Shown: in pieces, positions 1 to 11,780 of the stretch
Layout: each line of letters opens with the position of its first letter
Position numbering within the stretch: the stretch's first letter is position 1
Origin: Pocillopora verrucosa
Taxonomy: Eukaryota; Cnidaria; Anthozoa; Scleractinia; Pocilloporidae
Length of the DNA: 64,000 bases
Direction: 5' to 3'
NCBI RefSeq assembly: GCF_036669915.1
Contig: NC_089312.1
Location: 1,794,801 to 1,858,800, forward strand
Position numbers and translations under genes: made by a program
The notes under the pieces: generated by a model
Told to the model about the DNA's origin: nothing
Database searches by the model: none
The model's input: the letters and a program-made list of their open reading frames with translations, nothing else

Positions 1-1081
1 ATTTGAATCTAAAATAAAATGGATTTTTGATGTACGAAAATGGTATTTCCTCCTTTCAAATGTTTCTCTAGCGTAAATAAAAACAACAAAAACATGTTAG
101 GGAAAAGGAAACAAGGAGTTAACATTCAAAGATGGATAAACTCCTGTCTCCTCCTAGTGATTTCGTCATAAACTTATGATATTTTTTAAGCAAATTCGAC
201 TGCAGTTTCTGGAGGCAAATTAGACCGCAGAATGGTTCGTTTATTAGAAGAAATCGCCGGAGGCAACTTATGCTTTTTATCTTCATTCTAGAAGCGACAC
301 TATAAATAAACAATCAGTCCATTTGGCGCGAAAATATGTCCGGATATTTTTCCGTGGACGTCATATGTTCCGAGATGCAAAAAGTTTTCCGATAGCGACC
401 CTGTAGTATTGCTGGACGCAGGGGAGGGGAGACAAATAATTATGAATAGGCTATGGAATTAATGTTCATTAGATTGGTAAGGCTTTATTGTTACACTCCA
501 AAAATAGAGAACTTTTTGCTTTTATTTTAAAACAATACATAAAGTTTATTGCAACAGAAGTAGAATGCTCAACTTATTTTAAAGATGGTCGGAATCTGGT
601 TCCGCGGGTAACTTATTCTATTTGCTGTCTTGTTGTCTTCATGGAACATCTCCGCATGCCGCTAAATCCTTGTATTTCTTTTTCAGGGTACTGAGATATT
701 TTATCCCTGATTATCTTTTTACGAGATAGGATTAAGCTTCATCTAGGGCTTTAAATCGAAGGAAATTCTTTTTAAGTTGTTCAATAAAGAAATGATTTCT
801 TTGTCAGCTTCGCTTTACGGAGATCTCTAGGGAATCTCGAAATGGGCAAACACACCTGTGTCATCAATTTTATTAATTCCTTGCGCTGTTCCTCCGTTCT
901 TCGGCCCAAACGTTCAAGCAAAACGCGAGTTAAGTGCATTTCTTTCTCCAAGAAATCAGATTATTTGAGTTTGAAATTATTTGAAAGTGATGAGGGGTCT
1001 GGCATTTGATGAGTTATTTTTGCCTGTTTAACTTACTTAACTCTCCCTTTTTGTTAAAATAATAACTTAATAAAGTCCAAG
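1..1081. other. Non-coding flank, no gene seen
   Basis: AT-rich DNA downstream of the minus-strand K2P stop codon. Short open frames are present, but none has a recognisable motif or convincing splice sites. The part next to 1082 probably contains the 3' UTR of the K2P gene. Confidence 0.5.
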
Positions 1082-4000
1082 TCATTCTAATCTTGTTATT
1101 CTAGTTACTTCCTCTTCAACGTCTGTCTCTCCGTCAGTATCCGTACTGTATAGCGATTGAAAACCAAAAATTGCCTTATCTTCCATGATTTTTCGTATCG
1201 ATAATAGAACACTAGTGTTGACAGCAAGCCCGAAGGAAAACAACAGAAGACAAAATAAAACAAACAAAGATATCACGAACGAAGATCGCTCTGCATCTTC
1301 AGGATCAAACTTTGGATGCATGGGAACATAGTCGCCAAATCCGATGGTGGTTAAACTTATGAAAGCGAAATATATTCCTTCGAAGAATGTCCAGTCCTCT
1401 GCAAACATTCCCACTATGGCGATGATGCCCATAACAACGGCTGCCAGCAGTACAGCAACAAGCAGACAAAACAGGCTGAACAGCTTGCTTTCTGGTTTGC
1501 ATTCTCTGTTCTGCAGTGCCAAGCCAATGTGCTCCACGATTTTTCGACCTAATGACGTCAGCATCAACCACGTGATCGGTATACCAAAAAAAGCGTAAGC
1601 CATGCAGAACAGACGACCTGACAACGTTCTTGGAGCGAAATGTCCATAACCTATCCAGTATAATCAGATAATCATTATTCACAAACTTAAACAAGGAGAG
1701 TGGAATGGGACGAGAGGCGTGGATGCCCAAGGAACAAGATAGGAGTAGAACTGTGAGACAGCCGATCTGTGTGAAAACTCATCTTCGAAATGCGCTAATC
1801 AGAGCTTTAAAAATCGAGCCAGTCACTGTGGAATTAAATGTTTCACGGTGTGACGCGTACCCAGTCGACCTTACTGGCTGAAAAAGGCAGTACGCAGTCG
1901 AAACCTCGCAATGCATATAAAAAGAATATCGGAGACAAACGGTTAGATTCCATTTATTGATCGCATCTAACGAAGATAAGATAAAGCTCATAGGTTGACG
2001 TTCTAAGAATCATCATTCCTCTCCAGTTATTTTCAGATCACTACCTTCTACGGAGATTCCAGGGGGATATTGTAAGTTTTGCTCGCGTGAACATCCCTGA
2101 GGCGTCTAGTGGGCTTTCCATCAAAACATTCAAGAAACGTGCGATGTACCATGTACTTTTTGACTGAGTAAGAGGGCCAGATGGGAACAGGTTTTGCTCG
2201 AGATCTCATTCGATTAGCTTTCTATCATACGGACGCCTCCAAATCTGCCTTCTTGTATTTTGCATCAGAGTCGCATGGCCACATACAGAGCAGTGCAGCT
2301 TTGCACAGCCCCACTCGCGCCACAGCACACTGACTTTATACGGGGATTCTTTCGAGGTTTTTAAAAATTGCACGCTGAATCGCACAAGTCACCAGATCCT
2401 TGTGGTCAAAAAATACACTGAGAAGCAAGCCGAGATTCTCTAACTGAGAAGGAATTAGTTTTGAATAATGAGGGATTCAGCTTTTCAGCTTGATTCTGTC
2501 TTTGTCGACATGCTTTTATACTTTTATTCGTCATGCCTTGGTGTAAAACGGCAAAATTAAAAAAACCTTTCTGATTGCTGATAGCATTTGCCTCTTACAA
2601 GAATGTCTTGACTTACATGCGCTAAGACGCACTGCCTCTGTGAATTTAGTTTGACCATACTCTTCGATCGTTTCAAATAAAGCTCATTAAAGAGACAAGG
2701 ATGATTATCTGGAATTTAGGCCAATCGTCAACCAATGAATCAGTTTGCGAGTACCTCGATCATCCGAGTAGAACCGGGTACGTGCGTAATGTCCATACGG
2801 CCGCCCGAATCATCCCAGTCGACTCAAAAACGGAGGCAATCGGACCGATTCGTACGATCGTATGGGAGCCGTTTGTAAGGGATTAGCATAATCATGCATC
2901 ATGCAACGTGTAAATATTGGAAGAAAGGAATCAAAATAAAACTATTTTTTAAGGTTATGATTACTTTAAAAGAAAACTCTGAAAAAAAGTATTGTCTTTG
3001 ATGGTTTGTGCAAAAAAATAAAAAAATTTGGTCGCTCAAACAGGTGTACATCGTTTCAGTTCTTTTCAATAATTAATGAAAGCAAGGATGAATTTAAAAG
3101 GCATTTAGAAAAGTGTTAAAATCCCTCAAGAGAATTGAGGTCAAAGCAGAGGGCGTTACAAATATAGCGTCAGGAATAAACTTGAACAAATTTCAACTTT
3201 GCGCTTGTAATTAGACAGCCTTAACAACTTTGTAAGTGCAAACTTAAAATGATTAATGGAGAACGTTTTAAAATGAACTGGTGTTTGAACAGCGTAGAGA
3301 AATATTGTCATTCATACACAAATATTTCACGCGCTTTTGTCATTAATTTATGCCCATCTCTCGTGTTATTATTTACAGTTCCTTGACCTAACTTTTGCCA
3401 CGTGCTAATTTGAATTTGACTTAAGATCTTTAAAACATAACATACGATTTCTCTTGTATAACAGACTACCGCGATTAATGGCTGCTTGATCCCAAAACAA
3501 CTTGACTGCTTTTTTTTTTGTGCGAAGCTTTTCGCCTACAAAATTTCGATTACAATCCCTTTTTTTTATTAATTGTAATAAAAGAAAAGTTTATTTAAAT
3601 ATTCGCAATATGTAAAAGGCCATTTCACTAGGACAAAACATTGACTTCCCCAACCATTTAGTACTCTCATTTAGTCTTGAGGAAGGAAAATTATTGCTTT
3701 TCTCATAATATGCCAATTCAAAAACTAATTCGATCAAAGAAAAAAATGTTTTTATGGAAAAATAGGTTGTCTCATTTTACCGGCGTTTTAGACTCGATAG
3801 TAATATGAAAGAAAACGTCTCTTCCAAATGAAATAATGGTATAACCGACTTGTCATGAAATAAGTGTAGTTTACTTTATGGCTTTTGTCCAGTTTAAACT
3901 TTTTTTTAAAGTGAGTTTTCATCGCTCACGGCATCAGATTATAAGCAATAAGCTTATATATATGTTAAAAAAAATATTCTCACCGATTGTTGTAATGACA

Positions 4001-4278
4001 GTTCCGGAGAAGAAAAGTGATCCGATAAAGCTCCATTTTTCTAACCATCCACTTGTGAAGCCCCAACTTTCTGCCTCGGTTATGATTTCAACGAATTCTT
4101 TCATCTCTTGATGGCTTATGTTGTACTTAACCAACATGTCTTCTATAGCTCTCTTCGCCTTCCGTATACCAAGTTGTTCGTTGTGGGATTCGAGTTGTCT
4201 AAAAACCACCATGCCTAATGTTAAATAAAGCACGAAAAGAATCCCCCGAATTAACAGTCGCTTTGTTTCCTTTTTCAT
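1082..4278 (-). CDS. Two-pore-domain potassium channel (K2P), two exons
   Basis: Plasma-membrane K+ leak channel of the K2P (KCNK) family, where a dimer forms one pore from four P-loops. Exons 4278-3984 and 1650-1082 join to 287 residues, short but normal for the family. Residues 8-27 form TM1. A KYNIS sequon (N53) lies in the extracellular cap. P-loop 1 ends TTIGYG (about 96-101), TM2 contains FFGIPITWL, and P-loop 2 has TTIGFGDYVP (about 199-208). The C-tail is short and acidic (DGETDVEEEV). The donor reads GTGAGA and the acceptor ATAG. The intron (1651-3983) splits the first glycine codon of the GYG filter, exactly as in the plus-strand K2P at 15847. The ATG is the first in frame before TM1. 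The K2P fold is clear from the sequence, but I cannot assign a subfamily (TASK, TREK or TWIK). Confidence 0.93.
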
Positions 4279-5452
4279 CCTAAACCCGGCTATCGATTTA
4301 ACTCGAGTTTACAGTCGAAAATTAAGATGCGTGAACTCGCTAGGTAGACGGTAAACTCAGTTCTTTGAATGGCGCGTAAACCTTTTGTTACGACTTGGCG
4401 ATGTTGACTGAATAACCAATCGGAAAACAAAAAGACTTGTGAACATTTGCCCATGAATATTTATTAAGAGGATTTGTAATCTGATATATAGCAAACTTTT
4501 AACGTGACTTTAAAAGGCCTGTAAACGACACCTTTGCCCGACAGGCGTCGGCGAAGTTTTTGAAATAAATTAGTAATCCTTCTCACGAAGTATTGCATCG
4601 ACATCGATGCGTTAAGGCAAGATTTGTCGTTGTTTGACCTTTCTATGAGTTTTTTTTACACTGGTAATAACTTTTTTCCTTTTCAGAGATAATACAAAAG
4701 GAAATTAGGGCCTTCCCTACTTAAAAACACGTCAATCAATCTTTTCTTTCTTTCAAACAACATTTGACCTCTCTCTGGAGATGGTAAATAATACTCGGAA
4801 TCTCTTTTCTATAAAAAGCTTTTTAGGAAGCCATCTATCACAGCAAACCGCCGGTTGTCCTATTAAAGAGAACCAACGTCATTCCCATCTTAGTCCCAAC
4901 TGGCACCAAACAAAATCAAAATTCGTTTATGATAGTGTGTTACACTAATGAGACGGTTTGTTTCGATCGCAATTACGACTTTTAGCTACCTTTTCGCCGA
5001 TAATCTTTGCTCAGTTTCAGATAGCATGTATGGGGTTATACACGTCACGAGACAACAGTTGCGTCCAATGTTGCTCCATCAATGAGTTAAAAACCTCCCC
5101 GCCCACAAAGTTTTTCATTATCAATTTGAACTAATTGTGGACGAGGTCAGACAAAGTGAGGATCGAATATTTTATTGTACTAAGTTCAAGTGATATTTCT
5201 TTGCGAATCATTGACTGAAAAACATTTTCACGAGGTTTGTTTCCAAAGAACCGGTTCTTTATCAACAGAAGGTTTTGAGAATGAAATATATTTGCCCACT
5301 CACAGTATACAGTTTCATTCATTTTCGATCTAGTGGCACTTTTATACTCTTTAACCCACGCACAACTTTTTCCGCTTCCGAGTCAAATGGTGATGACCTC
5401 TTTAAAACAAACTACTTCTTCGATCGCTGTACTCGGTAGTTCCTACGATCGA
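4279..5452. other. Intergenic, no gene seen
   Basis: AT-rich DNA upstream of the minus-strand K2P start, so it should include that gene's promoter and 5' UTR. I see no obvious TATA box, no coding motif and no clear repeat. The small open frames look random. Confidence 0.4.
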
Positions 5453-5689
5453 TTAGTGTATAGACCCAACCTCTTTTAAAGATATTTTTTCTTTGGTCCA
5501 AGACGACGCACTGTTTTTATCATAAAAATTATTTCGGAATGAGCTGGAGAGTAGGAAAGGTTTACCAGGAGCTTCTCTCTGGAAAAAGACGAGATGGGAA
5601 GATCTCCTGGCGTCTTCAATAAGATCTGACATAGAACAAATCCTCGAGCCACTGATCAAAACGAGGCAAGCTTGTAATTTCACTTTCAT
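5453..5689 (-). pseudogene. Possible sulfotransferase relic, 3'-PAPS-site-like fragment
   Basis: A 78-codon open stretch contains HLVFFQRE, then LLSSSFRNNFYDKN. This resembles a degraded copy of the sulfotransferase 3'-phosphate motif, seen intact at 6889-7716 as YFVREPFERLLSAYRDKF. The key arginine and serine are roughly retained, but the spacing is wrong and there is no 5'-PSB motif. It lies downstream of the intact exon on the same strand, which fits a decayed tandem duplicate. The similarity is short and could be chance. Confidence 0.3.
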
Positions 5690-6103
5690 CAGTTCTTTGT
5701 CCTTTTTATTTAAAAAAAAAAAGATTCCATTAAACCGTGTGTCTGTTTAGTTTTAGTGCACGGAGAATATCGAAATTTAATGAGAAAATAAGTAACACAC
5801 TCCTCTCTGGCTTGTAAGGTCTGGTATGTTTTTCTGGAAAATTTTAACAGCATCATGTCTGTGATCTAAAACAGAACAGACAAACAGTACTGCACTATGG
5901 AATACACTTGTGAATTGGTTCCCTCTAAAAAAGCCATCAAATATATAAAAGAGGATATTGTGTTCCTCTCATATGTTGTTAAGTTCTTCCGTCCGATTAG
6001 TTGGTTGTCAGTGGAAATTAAACCCGCACTGGCAAACAATTTCATTTTCCCACCGTCTTCAAATTTTTTTTAATATTGATTTTATCAAAATCCAGCCCTA
6101 AGC

Positions 6104-6448
6104 TCACAAATTCCAACCATCAATGAGGTTTTCCATGGACATTGGCAAGAAAAGGAGAAAAAAGGGGGCGTTGAGTTCATTTTGCCAAGGAAAATTATCC
6201 GTGTCCTCGTTAAATCTCCTTTTCAAGTCATTTACAATAGCAAAGCTCGTCCTTGGAATGTCCTTCTTCTTGCTCAAGCAAAACCATGTAAGGTTTATAT
6301 CTAACACTAGCTCTGCAAACGTTGGTTTTTCACAATATTTGTTGCCTCTTCTATCACTGCGGTTACGAATCATTTCCCATGCCATCGTTTTAAACTGAAA
6401 AAAAAAGGATCCTATTCCCGAAAAATTTTTTTGATAAGAATCCAGCAT
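6104..6448 (-). pseudogene. Decayed carbohydrate sulfotransferase fragment
   Basis: The open stretch starts MLDSYQKNF and continues to RGNKYCEKPTFAELVLDINL. The intact exon 440 bp upstream has MLESYQKFYF and later GGRPTFAEFTTYLNQL in the same order. The segment between them, which should hold the catalytic VREPFERLLSAYR block, is replaced by unrelated residues, and no C-terminal HWRP or cysteine region follows. The two landmarks in correct order on the same strand support a broken tandem duplicate. It could instead be a fast-evolving exon of another family member, but the missing PAPS-binding block argues against a working enzyme. Confidence 0.5.
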
Positions 6449-6688
6449 GCTGAAAGCGTTGCGTAATAAGAGCGAATAACAACTGAGAAGAAGACCTAGT
6501 ATCTCTGAATTGATCTATGATGTCCCAAATCAGTTTTGTTTTAGAAGTATAACGTGGGAAGACGGAGTTCCCCAGGAAATGAGAGATTTAGTCTTTTAAC
6601 TTCATCTCCTATAGATTCCGCCAACCTATCTGTCCTCTGTAAGGAATATATATCGTTAATTTGCTTTGATATAATCTGAGGGACCTGC

Positions 6689-6864
6689 CATTATTTGTCA
6701 CCGGGGGACGAGTGGGTCGGAGGATTTCGTTTGTGTCGCCATAAAATTTATCTGATTCCCCCTTGAGGCTCTGTAATATTCTTATGCTACTCCCCTCCCA
6801 TTGGCAGTTAATTGGCGAAATACCCTCCCCCCCCAAATCCAGGCGAAAAATAGTGACTGGTCCC
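6689..6864. repeat. MITE-like element with G/C homopolymer tracts
   Basis: Starts CATTATTTGTCACCGGGGG and ends near GCGAAAAATAGTGACTGG, with an internal eight-C run. It shares blocks such as the CTCTGTAATATTCTT stretch with the copy at 29101-29341, and its ends resemble the cleaner copy at 8176-8306. It lies just downstream of the sulfotransferase stop codon, so a read-through 3' UTR would include it. Confidence 0.5.
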
Positions 6865-6888
6865 TAACCTCTCCAATTTTGCGACATC

Positions 6889-7716
6889 TCATACCCAGTC
6901 CTTAAAGAGCTTTTTGATGGTAGCGGGGTACTTGAAACCAAACATTTCGAAGTCCTCCCGGTAGATATCTGCGAGTTTCACAATTTGGTGCAGTGGGATC
7001 TGGGAATAGTGTTTTTCCAGCAACACTGAAGTGTGAGATCTAAATGCTGGAAATTGAAACTGGTCATCCAATTGTAACTTTTTTAAAATATAATCAGCGT
7101 CTTCCTTGATGGTGTCAAAGTAGCCTACATAGTTATAATCAACGGCGCATGGGTAGCAGGTTTGGTGGGCTGGGCGCCAGTGCATATCCCACGAGGAAGG
7201 GTCTGGTAACTGATTAAGATAAGTGGTAAATTCTGCGAAAGTTGGTCTTCCACCGTTCTCGTTGTCTCGACCAACACCGCGAACTTTCTGAATTATTTTC
7301 CGGGCAACTGTCTCATATAAGTGAGTCGTTTTACCAACAAATTTATCCCGGTAGGCCGATAGTAATCTTTCAAATGGCTCCCGAACAAAGTAGAACTTCT
7401 GATAAGATTCCAGCATTTTCTTCCTTTCTTCTACTGAAAACTCGTTCAAGAATTTAAAGATTGAATAATCAAACAAAGAGATGTCATGGTTCGGTGTAAC
7501 CGGGCGAACTGCAAGAACGTTCAGAAGTAAATCTTTCCACTGGCTGCAGCCGGTTTTTGGCACATAGCAGATAATAAACTTGTGCTTCTCACTAACGACA
7601 AAGTTAAAATGATTTCGATTAGGAAGTTTGTGAAAGATGTTCTTGTTGTTTCTTGATGCATTGCAGTAATTTCGGATCCGTTCAAGTCGATCTTGTTGGA
7701 TCTTGTCTTGGTTCAC
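6889..7716 (-). CDS. Carbohydrate sulfotransferase (CHST8-14 type), catalytic exon
   Basis: Golgi enzyme family that transfers sulfate from PAPS to sugar chains (Sulfotransfer_2 group). One exon encodes about 275 residues to a TAA-type stop at 6889. The 5'-PSB motif is YVPKTGCSQWK. The 3'-PB motif is FVREPFERLLSAYRDKF. Family blocks GRPTFAEF, HWRPAHQTCYPC and YNYVGYFDTIKED follow. The first nearby ATG (7723-7725) overlaps a good acceptor (TTACAG before GTGAAC), so I take 7716 as the exon start. The required N-terminal membrane anchor must then come from an upstream exon (see 11781-12024). The acceptor sugar cannot be told from sequence. Degraded relatives lie downstream at 6104 and 5453. Confidence 0.85.
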   Translation of the reverse strand: MNQDKIQQDRLERIRNYCNASRNNKNIFHKLPNRNHFNFVVSEKHKFIICYVPKTGCSQWKDLLLNVLAVRPVTPNHDISLFDYSIFKFLNEFSVEERKKMLESYQKFYFVREPFERLLSAYRDKFVGKTTHLYETVARKIIQKVRGVGRDNENGGRPTFAEFTTYLNQLPDPSSWDMHWRPAHQTCYPCAVDYNYVGYFDTIKEDADYILKKLQLDDQFQFPAFRSHTSVLLEKHYSQIPLHQIVKLADIYREDFEMFGFKYPATIKKLFKDWV

Positions 7717-8175
7717 CTGTAACATGAAACGAACTGTGATTTGCTACAGAAAACTGAAACTTGAAAATGCTGAGGGAGGCTTGTACCAATTCAAGGCAGT
7801 CGTGTTTGGATGCATCCTTCCTTTTAAATAGCTAAGCATTCCAGAGAAGATCTTTAAGGCTTATGGCGTATAACTTTTAAAAGAAACATAAATACATTGA
7901 TTACGATAAAAATGCGCCTTTTTTTTTGTTTCTTAGTTCCTCTCCTTTACGTGCGTCCTCTGTCTAGCTACGTGGTGCAGATCCTAATAACGAGGTTGAC
8001 GTAAAAAGCACGACCGTCTGGCTTATGAATCCGTGGGGGGTGGGGTGCTTCGATACTCGTGTTCAGCTTAGTGGCTAGTCTTTGTGAAGTTTTTTGTCTG
8101 AGAGAGGAACTGAGGAGTATTGCTAATAAATAAACTGTAAACTTGGAGTAATAAATCCCGATCAATAAGGACAGC

Positions 8176-8306
8176 CATTATTTATCGGCTGGAAGGGGAG
8201 AATCGGAGGTTCTTTTTAGGGGGATCAGATCGTTTTCAGGGGGAACGGAGGGGGGGGCTAGTTTCTTCCCCCCCCCCCCCCCCCCACCCTCCGTCGATAA
8301 ATAATG
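8176..8306. repeat. 131-bp MITE with 12-bp perfect inverted ends
   Basis: The left end CATTATTTATCG and right end CGATAAATAATG are exact inverted repeats. Between them are a G-run, GGGGGATCAG-type sequence and an 18-base C-run (about 8269-8286). There is no coding capacity. Related copies lie at 6689, 8955 and 29101. Confidence 0.7.
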
Positions 8307-8954
8307 ATCAGTTCCTAAGAGAGCCAATGCAAGACTTGCTGGTAAGATTGTCAAGTTCTCATCTTTACAAGCAAGTGACAATTAATGAAACTACTAAATG
8401 ACTTTTGGGAGGAATTTAGGCGCTAACAGGACTTTAATTGTAACCAATGTCACCTTAAAAAAGTGCTTCTACCAACAGAAAAACAAGTCAGACGTCGGCA
8501 GTGAGTCAAGTTTTAGGAGGTCTTTGCTCCTCAGGAGGGTAACAATAGTCAAACACTTCAGAATTTTGATTTATGTTGTAGCATTTACCCAATCGTTGAT
8601 CAAGGTTTTTCCAAGGTCTTTTTGTGAGACGGTTAGGTTAAGTACTTACTGTTTTGTGCTCATGTGCAGCTGCAGCTAGACTAGAATTTGTGTCCTCGTA
8701 ATCTTAAATAAAAAGACACCAAATGAATAGAATTACAAAAAAACACAAAGTATCAAATGAGTTTGGCCCCTTTAGAGCTAACCCTAAGCTTCGTTCACCT
8801 CTCTATTAAAACTCCTCTTTGTGTTCTGAAAAAAAAACTAATCCTTTCCACAATTCTAGATCTTTACTTTTTAGCAGCGATGAAATTTAATTTTCATGGC
8901 TAAGTTTCTTCAGCGTGTATATAATTTGGACAAGTACTCTAAGTTAGAGAATGA

Positions 8955-9141
8955 TATGGCCCCAGGCACGGAAGGGGGGGGGGAGGTGAGGGTTGGCTTT
9001 GTCACGATAAAATTTACCTGATAATGGCAGTCAATTACCTACAGTCCCGCCCTTTATTCTCATTTGGCGACGACTGATCCCCTTCTCCATTCCCTCTTAA
9101 AAACTGTATAATTCCCCCCCCCCCCCCCGTGATAAATAATG
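8955..9141. repeat. MITE-like copy of the CATTATTTATCG family
   Basis: Contains G- and C-homopolymer runs, the TTGGCGACGACTGATC block shared with 29101-29341, and the right end GATAAATAATG shared with 8176-8306. The left boundary is approximate. Confidence 0.55.
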
Positions 9142-10907
9142 ACATCGTCTCAGATAAGTTAGGAATATGGAAAAAGAATCCACGGACCGAAATTGATGAT
9201 TTCGCTCATTAATCGTTCTACAACTGCAGACTGTCATGAGGCTTCTAGCTGCAATTCTACATTTAGAGAGGTCTGATTTTATTTGTACGCTCCTAAGTCA
9301 ACTGTGACCACTGACGAAAAAACTATCGTCGAGTCACGCGGCGTCGAAAATCATAATTAGTATTCAAAATATGAACCCCAAAAATTTAGCAACAATAAGC
9401 AAAAGTATATAAATAATTTTATCTACGGAGGTAGACAAAAGATAAAACAGGAATTCGTTTCGAAATCACTAAAATGTGGGACCCCCCTCCCCCCTTTTCA
9501 AAGTTGACGAGGTGTGACACTAAATTTTGAATTTTAAATTTATTCCTGCGAAATTTTGCAGATTTACCTAATTGTTCGGGATTTAGTAAGCAGTAAGGCT
9601 CTTCGTGTGTTAACTTAGAAGCGTGACACAGTCAAGGTGATGTGTCGAGTCACGCAATACAAAGTTATATTATTACTACATCTCAGCCCAAGATATCACA
9701 GTTGTTGGTTTACAAACCTATTGTTTGCTTTGTGTATTGGGCGGAAAACGGATCAATGTTTGAAAGGAAATAATTTTACTCAAAGTATAAATCTGTTGGA
9801 TAAGCCAGTTTTCGTAAATTTGTGACATATCTGTTGGTTTGCCAACAGCAGGATATTGTTATCTGAAAGAACTGTCGCAATTTAAATGCCTCTTAATCTG
9901 TCCGAAATTAAATTCAAATAAAACGAAATCATTATCAACAAAGAGTAAAAGAAAATAATTAACGGGGTAGGGAAACACCTCACCGAGGGTGGGAACGATT
10001 TAGGCTGATAATCAGAAGTATAATTTGCCAAGGTCCATTTTTCGTGATCGCGAATTCTTTCATCAATATACCTTTGTGTAATACTATGATGGCGGCTTCA
10101 AATTTCAGTGATGCCTTGACAGAAAAGCCATTCCAGATAAAACATAAAGCTATGGGTTTGGGAAAAAATAGGTAGCTACCGGCCGGCATGAGGGTTCTGT
10201 TTTTTTTTTTTTTTTCCGGTATCGATGTCCATTATGTAACACTAGACATCTACAAAATGTTACCCGATGGTAAAACAATAAACCGAAGTTAGTTTGGTTT
10301 GCGATAAACGATACATCCCACGGGCATAAAAGAGTAAAATTGAACACAACTTAAATTTATAATTTACGCTGAAAACTCGACGTACCTCGCTGCGACAATC
10401 TCCTCAGCAACAGAATTCCGACCACCAAAGATATCACATAAGCGGCGGCCGTCCGAACCGGCTTTTTCGTTGTAACACCGTAGAAACCTCGTCTGATTTG
10501 CGAGGCTATTGGCATTTCGTACAGAGAGCAAACGGAAACGCTTGGCAGTCACGGGTAAGATTCCACTTCAAAGAGCGTGTTCAATTTGGAAGCGCGTTGA
10601 TATCGGTAGTGATGGCGTTAGACCAAGGCAGGGATGGGACGGACTTTGAAATCAGACGCTATACATCCTGCCTTCGTATGTCTCTAAACATTTCCTGCGG
10701 TACTGACAAGGAGAATTTGTTTAACCATCAGTTATTTCCTTTATTTTCGAAGCCGTAATTTTTAACTCTTCGATAATGCAAGGGAATTTTTGCGAAATGA
10801 TTACTTTCAGATGTAAATATTTTCTAATCGACTTTCATCTTTTTAATATACAAATATTTTATTTTTTTGACTCGGCGCATTAGCTACCTGAGCTAGGAGC
10901 GCAATAA
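9142..10907. other. Intergenic, no gene seen
   Basis: No recognisable coding motif on either strand. Around 10706-10755 there is a short fragment (GACAAGGAGAATTTGTTTAA) of the dispersed family seen complete at 42270 and 50770. A 15-base T-run lies at about 10201-10215. Confidence 0.4.
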
Positions 10908-11162
10908 CAGGGTCGTAACAAGGTATATGAGATCAGGGATCACAGCCCCGGGATCTGGGATCACAACACTTGGGATCGGGATCAGCAGTGTTTTAGTGGA
11001 ATCAGGGATCAAAATTGTGAACGTTTTTGGGATCAGGGATCAAAATTCTCAATGTTTTTGTGATCAGGGATTAAAATTCTCAACGTTTTTGTGATCAGGG
11101 ATCAAAATTTGGGGCAAAAATACAGGATCAGTTATGAAAAAATATACCTTGTTACGACCCTG
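10908..11162. mobile_element. 255-bp non-autonomous DNA transposon (MITE) with internal repeats
   Basis: The 21-bp ends at 10908-10928 and 11142-11162 are exact inverted repeats beginning CAGGGTCGTAACAAGG. CAATAA occurs directly outside both ends (10902-10907 and 11163-11168), a likely target duplication. The interior is an imperfect tandem array of about 32 bp built on GATCAGGGATCAAAATT plus a GTTTTTG linker, four to five units with older decayed units at the left. There is no open frame, so movement would need a transposase made elsewhere. The superfamily is uncertain: CAGGG ends suggest a hAT-like or related element, but the target site is 6-7 bp rather than a clear 8. Confidence 0.85.
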
Positions 11163-11780
11163 CAATAAGCTTCAAGTTCTCGAGCAAGCAGAAAGTATTC
11201 GCAAGGTGTGACAAAGATGTTATACATGCGTGACGTTTTTCGAACGTTACATGTAAAAGAGTACGTGATGTGTTTGGGTGTCACAGACCTGCTTCAGACT
11301 AAGTGTGAGGATCGAAAATATATACTCTACTTATTAAGACCCTATTCAACGTTCCCTAAGGAAGTCTGCTATTGTCAGACGAAACGCGTTTATTTTGATG
11401 CTTGCATAGCTGCTCACTAATTTATGATTTTTTAAAATAAGATGTTAATCACTCTGAGAGGGTCCAAAGGGCAAAAGAAGCAGTTATTGCCTTAGGTGTT
11501 CAAAACAAGACAGGCATCGAATTTTATTTCCATGGAATAAAATGGGGTGGGGGTTTTTTGCGCCAAATTGAGGACACTAGGTCTGGCGTTCCAATTACAT
11601 GATCACAGTTCATGTGCCAAGTGAATGTCACGTCACGAGTAAAAGGCTCGCATTTCGAACTCGTCTAAAATTTTCCTGCGGGCAAATCTAGACAAACGCG
11701 CATCCTGCAGCGGTAATAATAAGAGTCTGCTCGCTGGCTCAGACAAGGTCAGGATAGAATAAGGGGATGGGGTTAGGTAC
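11163..11780. other. Intergenic, no gene seen
   Basis: No motif-bearing open frame. One short G-run (GGGGTGGGGG) lies near 11543. Nothing further can be supported. Confidence 0.4.

Noticed and set aside
2701..2886. 61-codon plus-strand open frame inside the minus-strand K2P intron
   Set aside because: Composition is ordinary but there is no motif, no conserved partner and no splice evidence.
7968..8165. Possible anchor exon for the sulfotransferase just upstream of 7716
   Set aside because: It has no ATG in frame, a stop just upstream, and no acceptable donor. Its edge meets the MITE at 8176.
10908..11162. Regularly spaced repeats that could suggest a CRISPR-like array
   Set aside because: The units are directly adjacent without unique spacers, they decay gradually, and the block is bounded by inverted ends in a eukaryotic genome.
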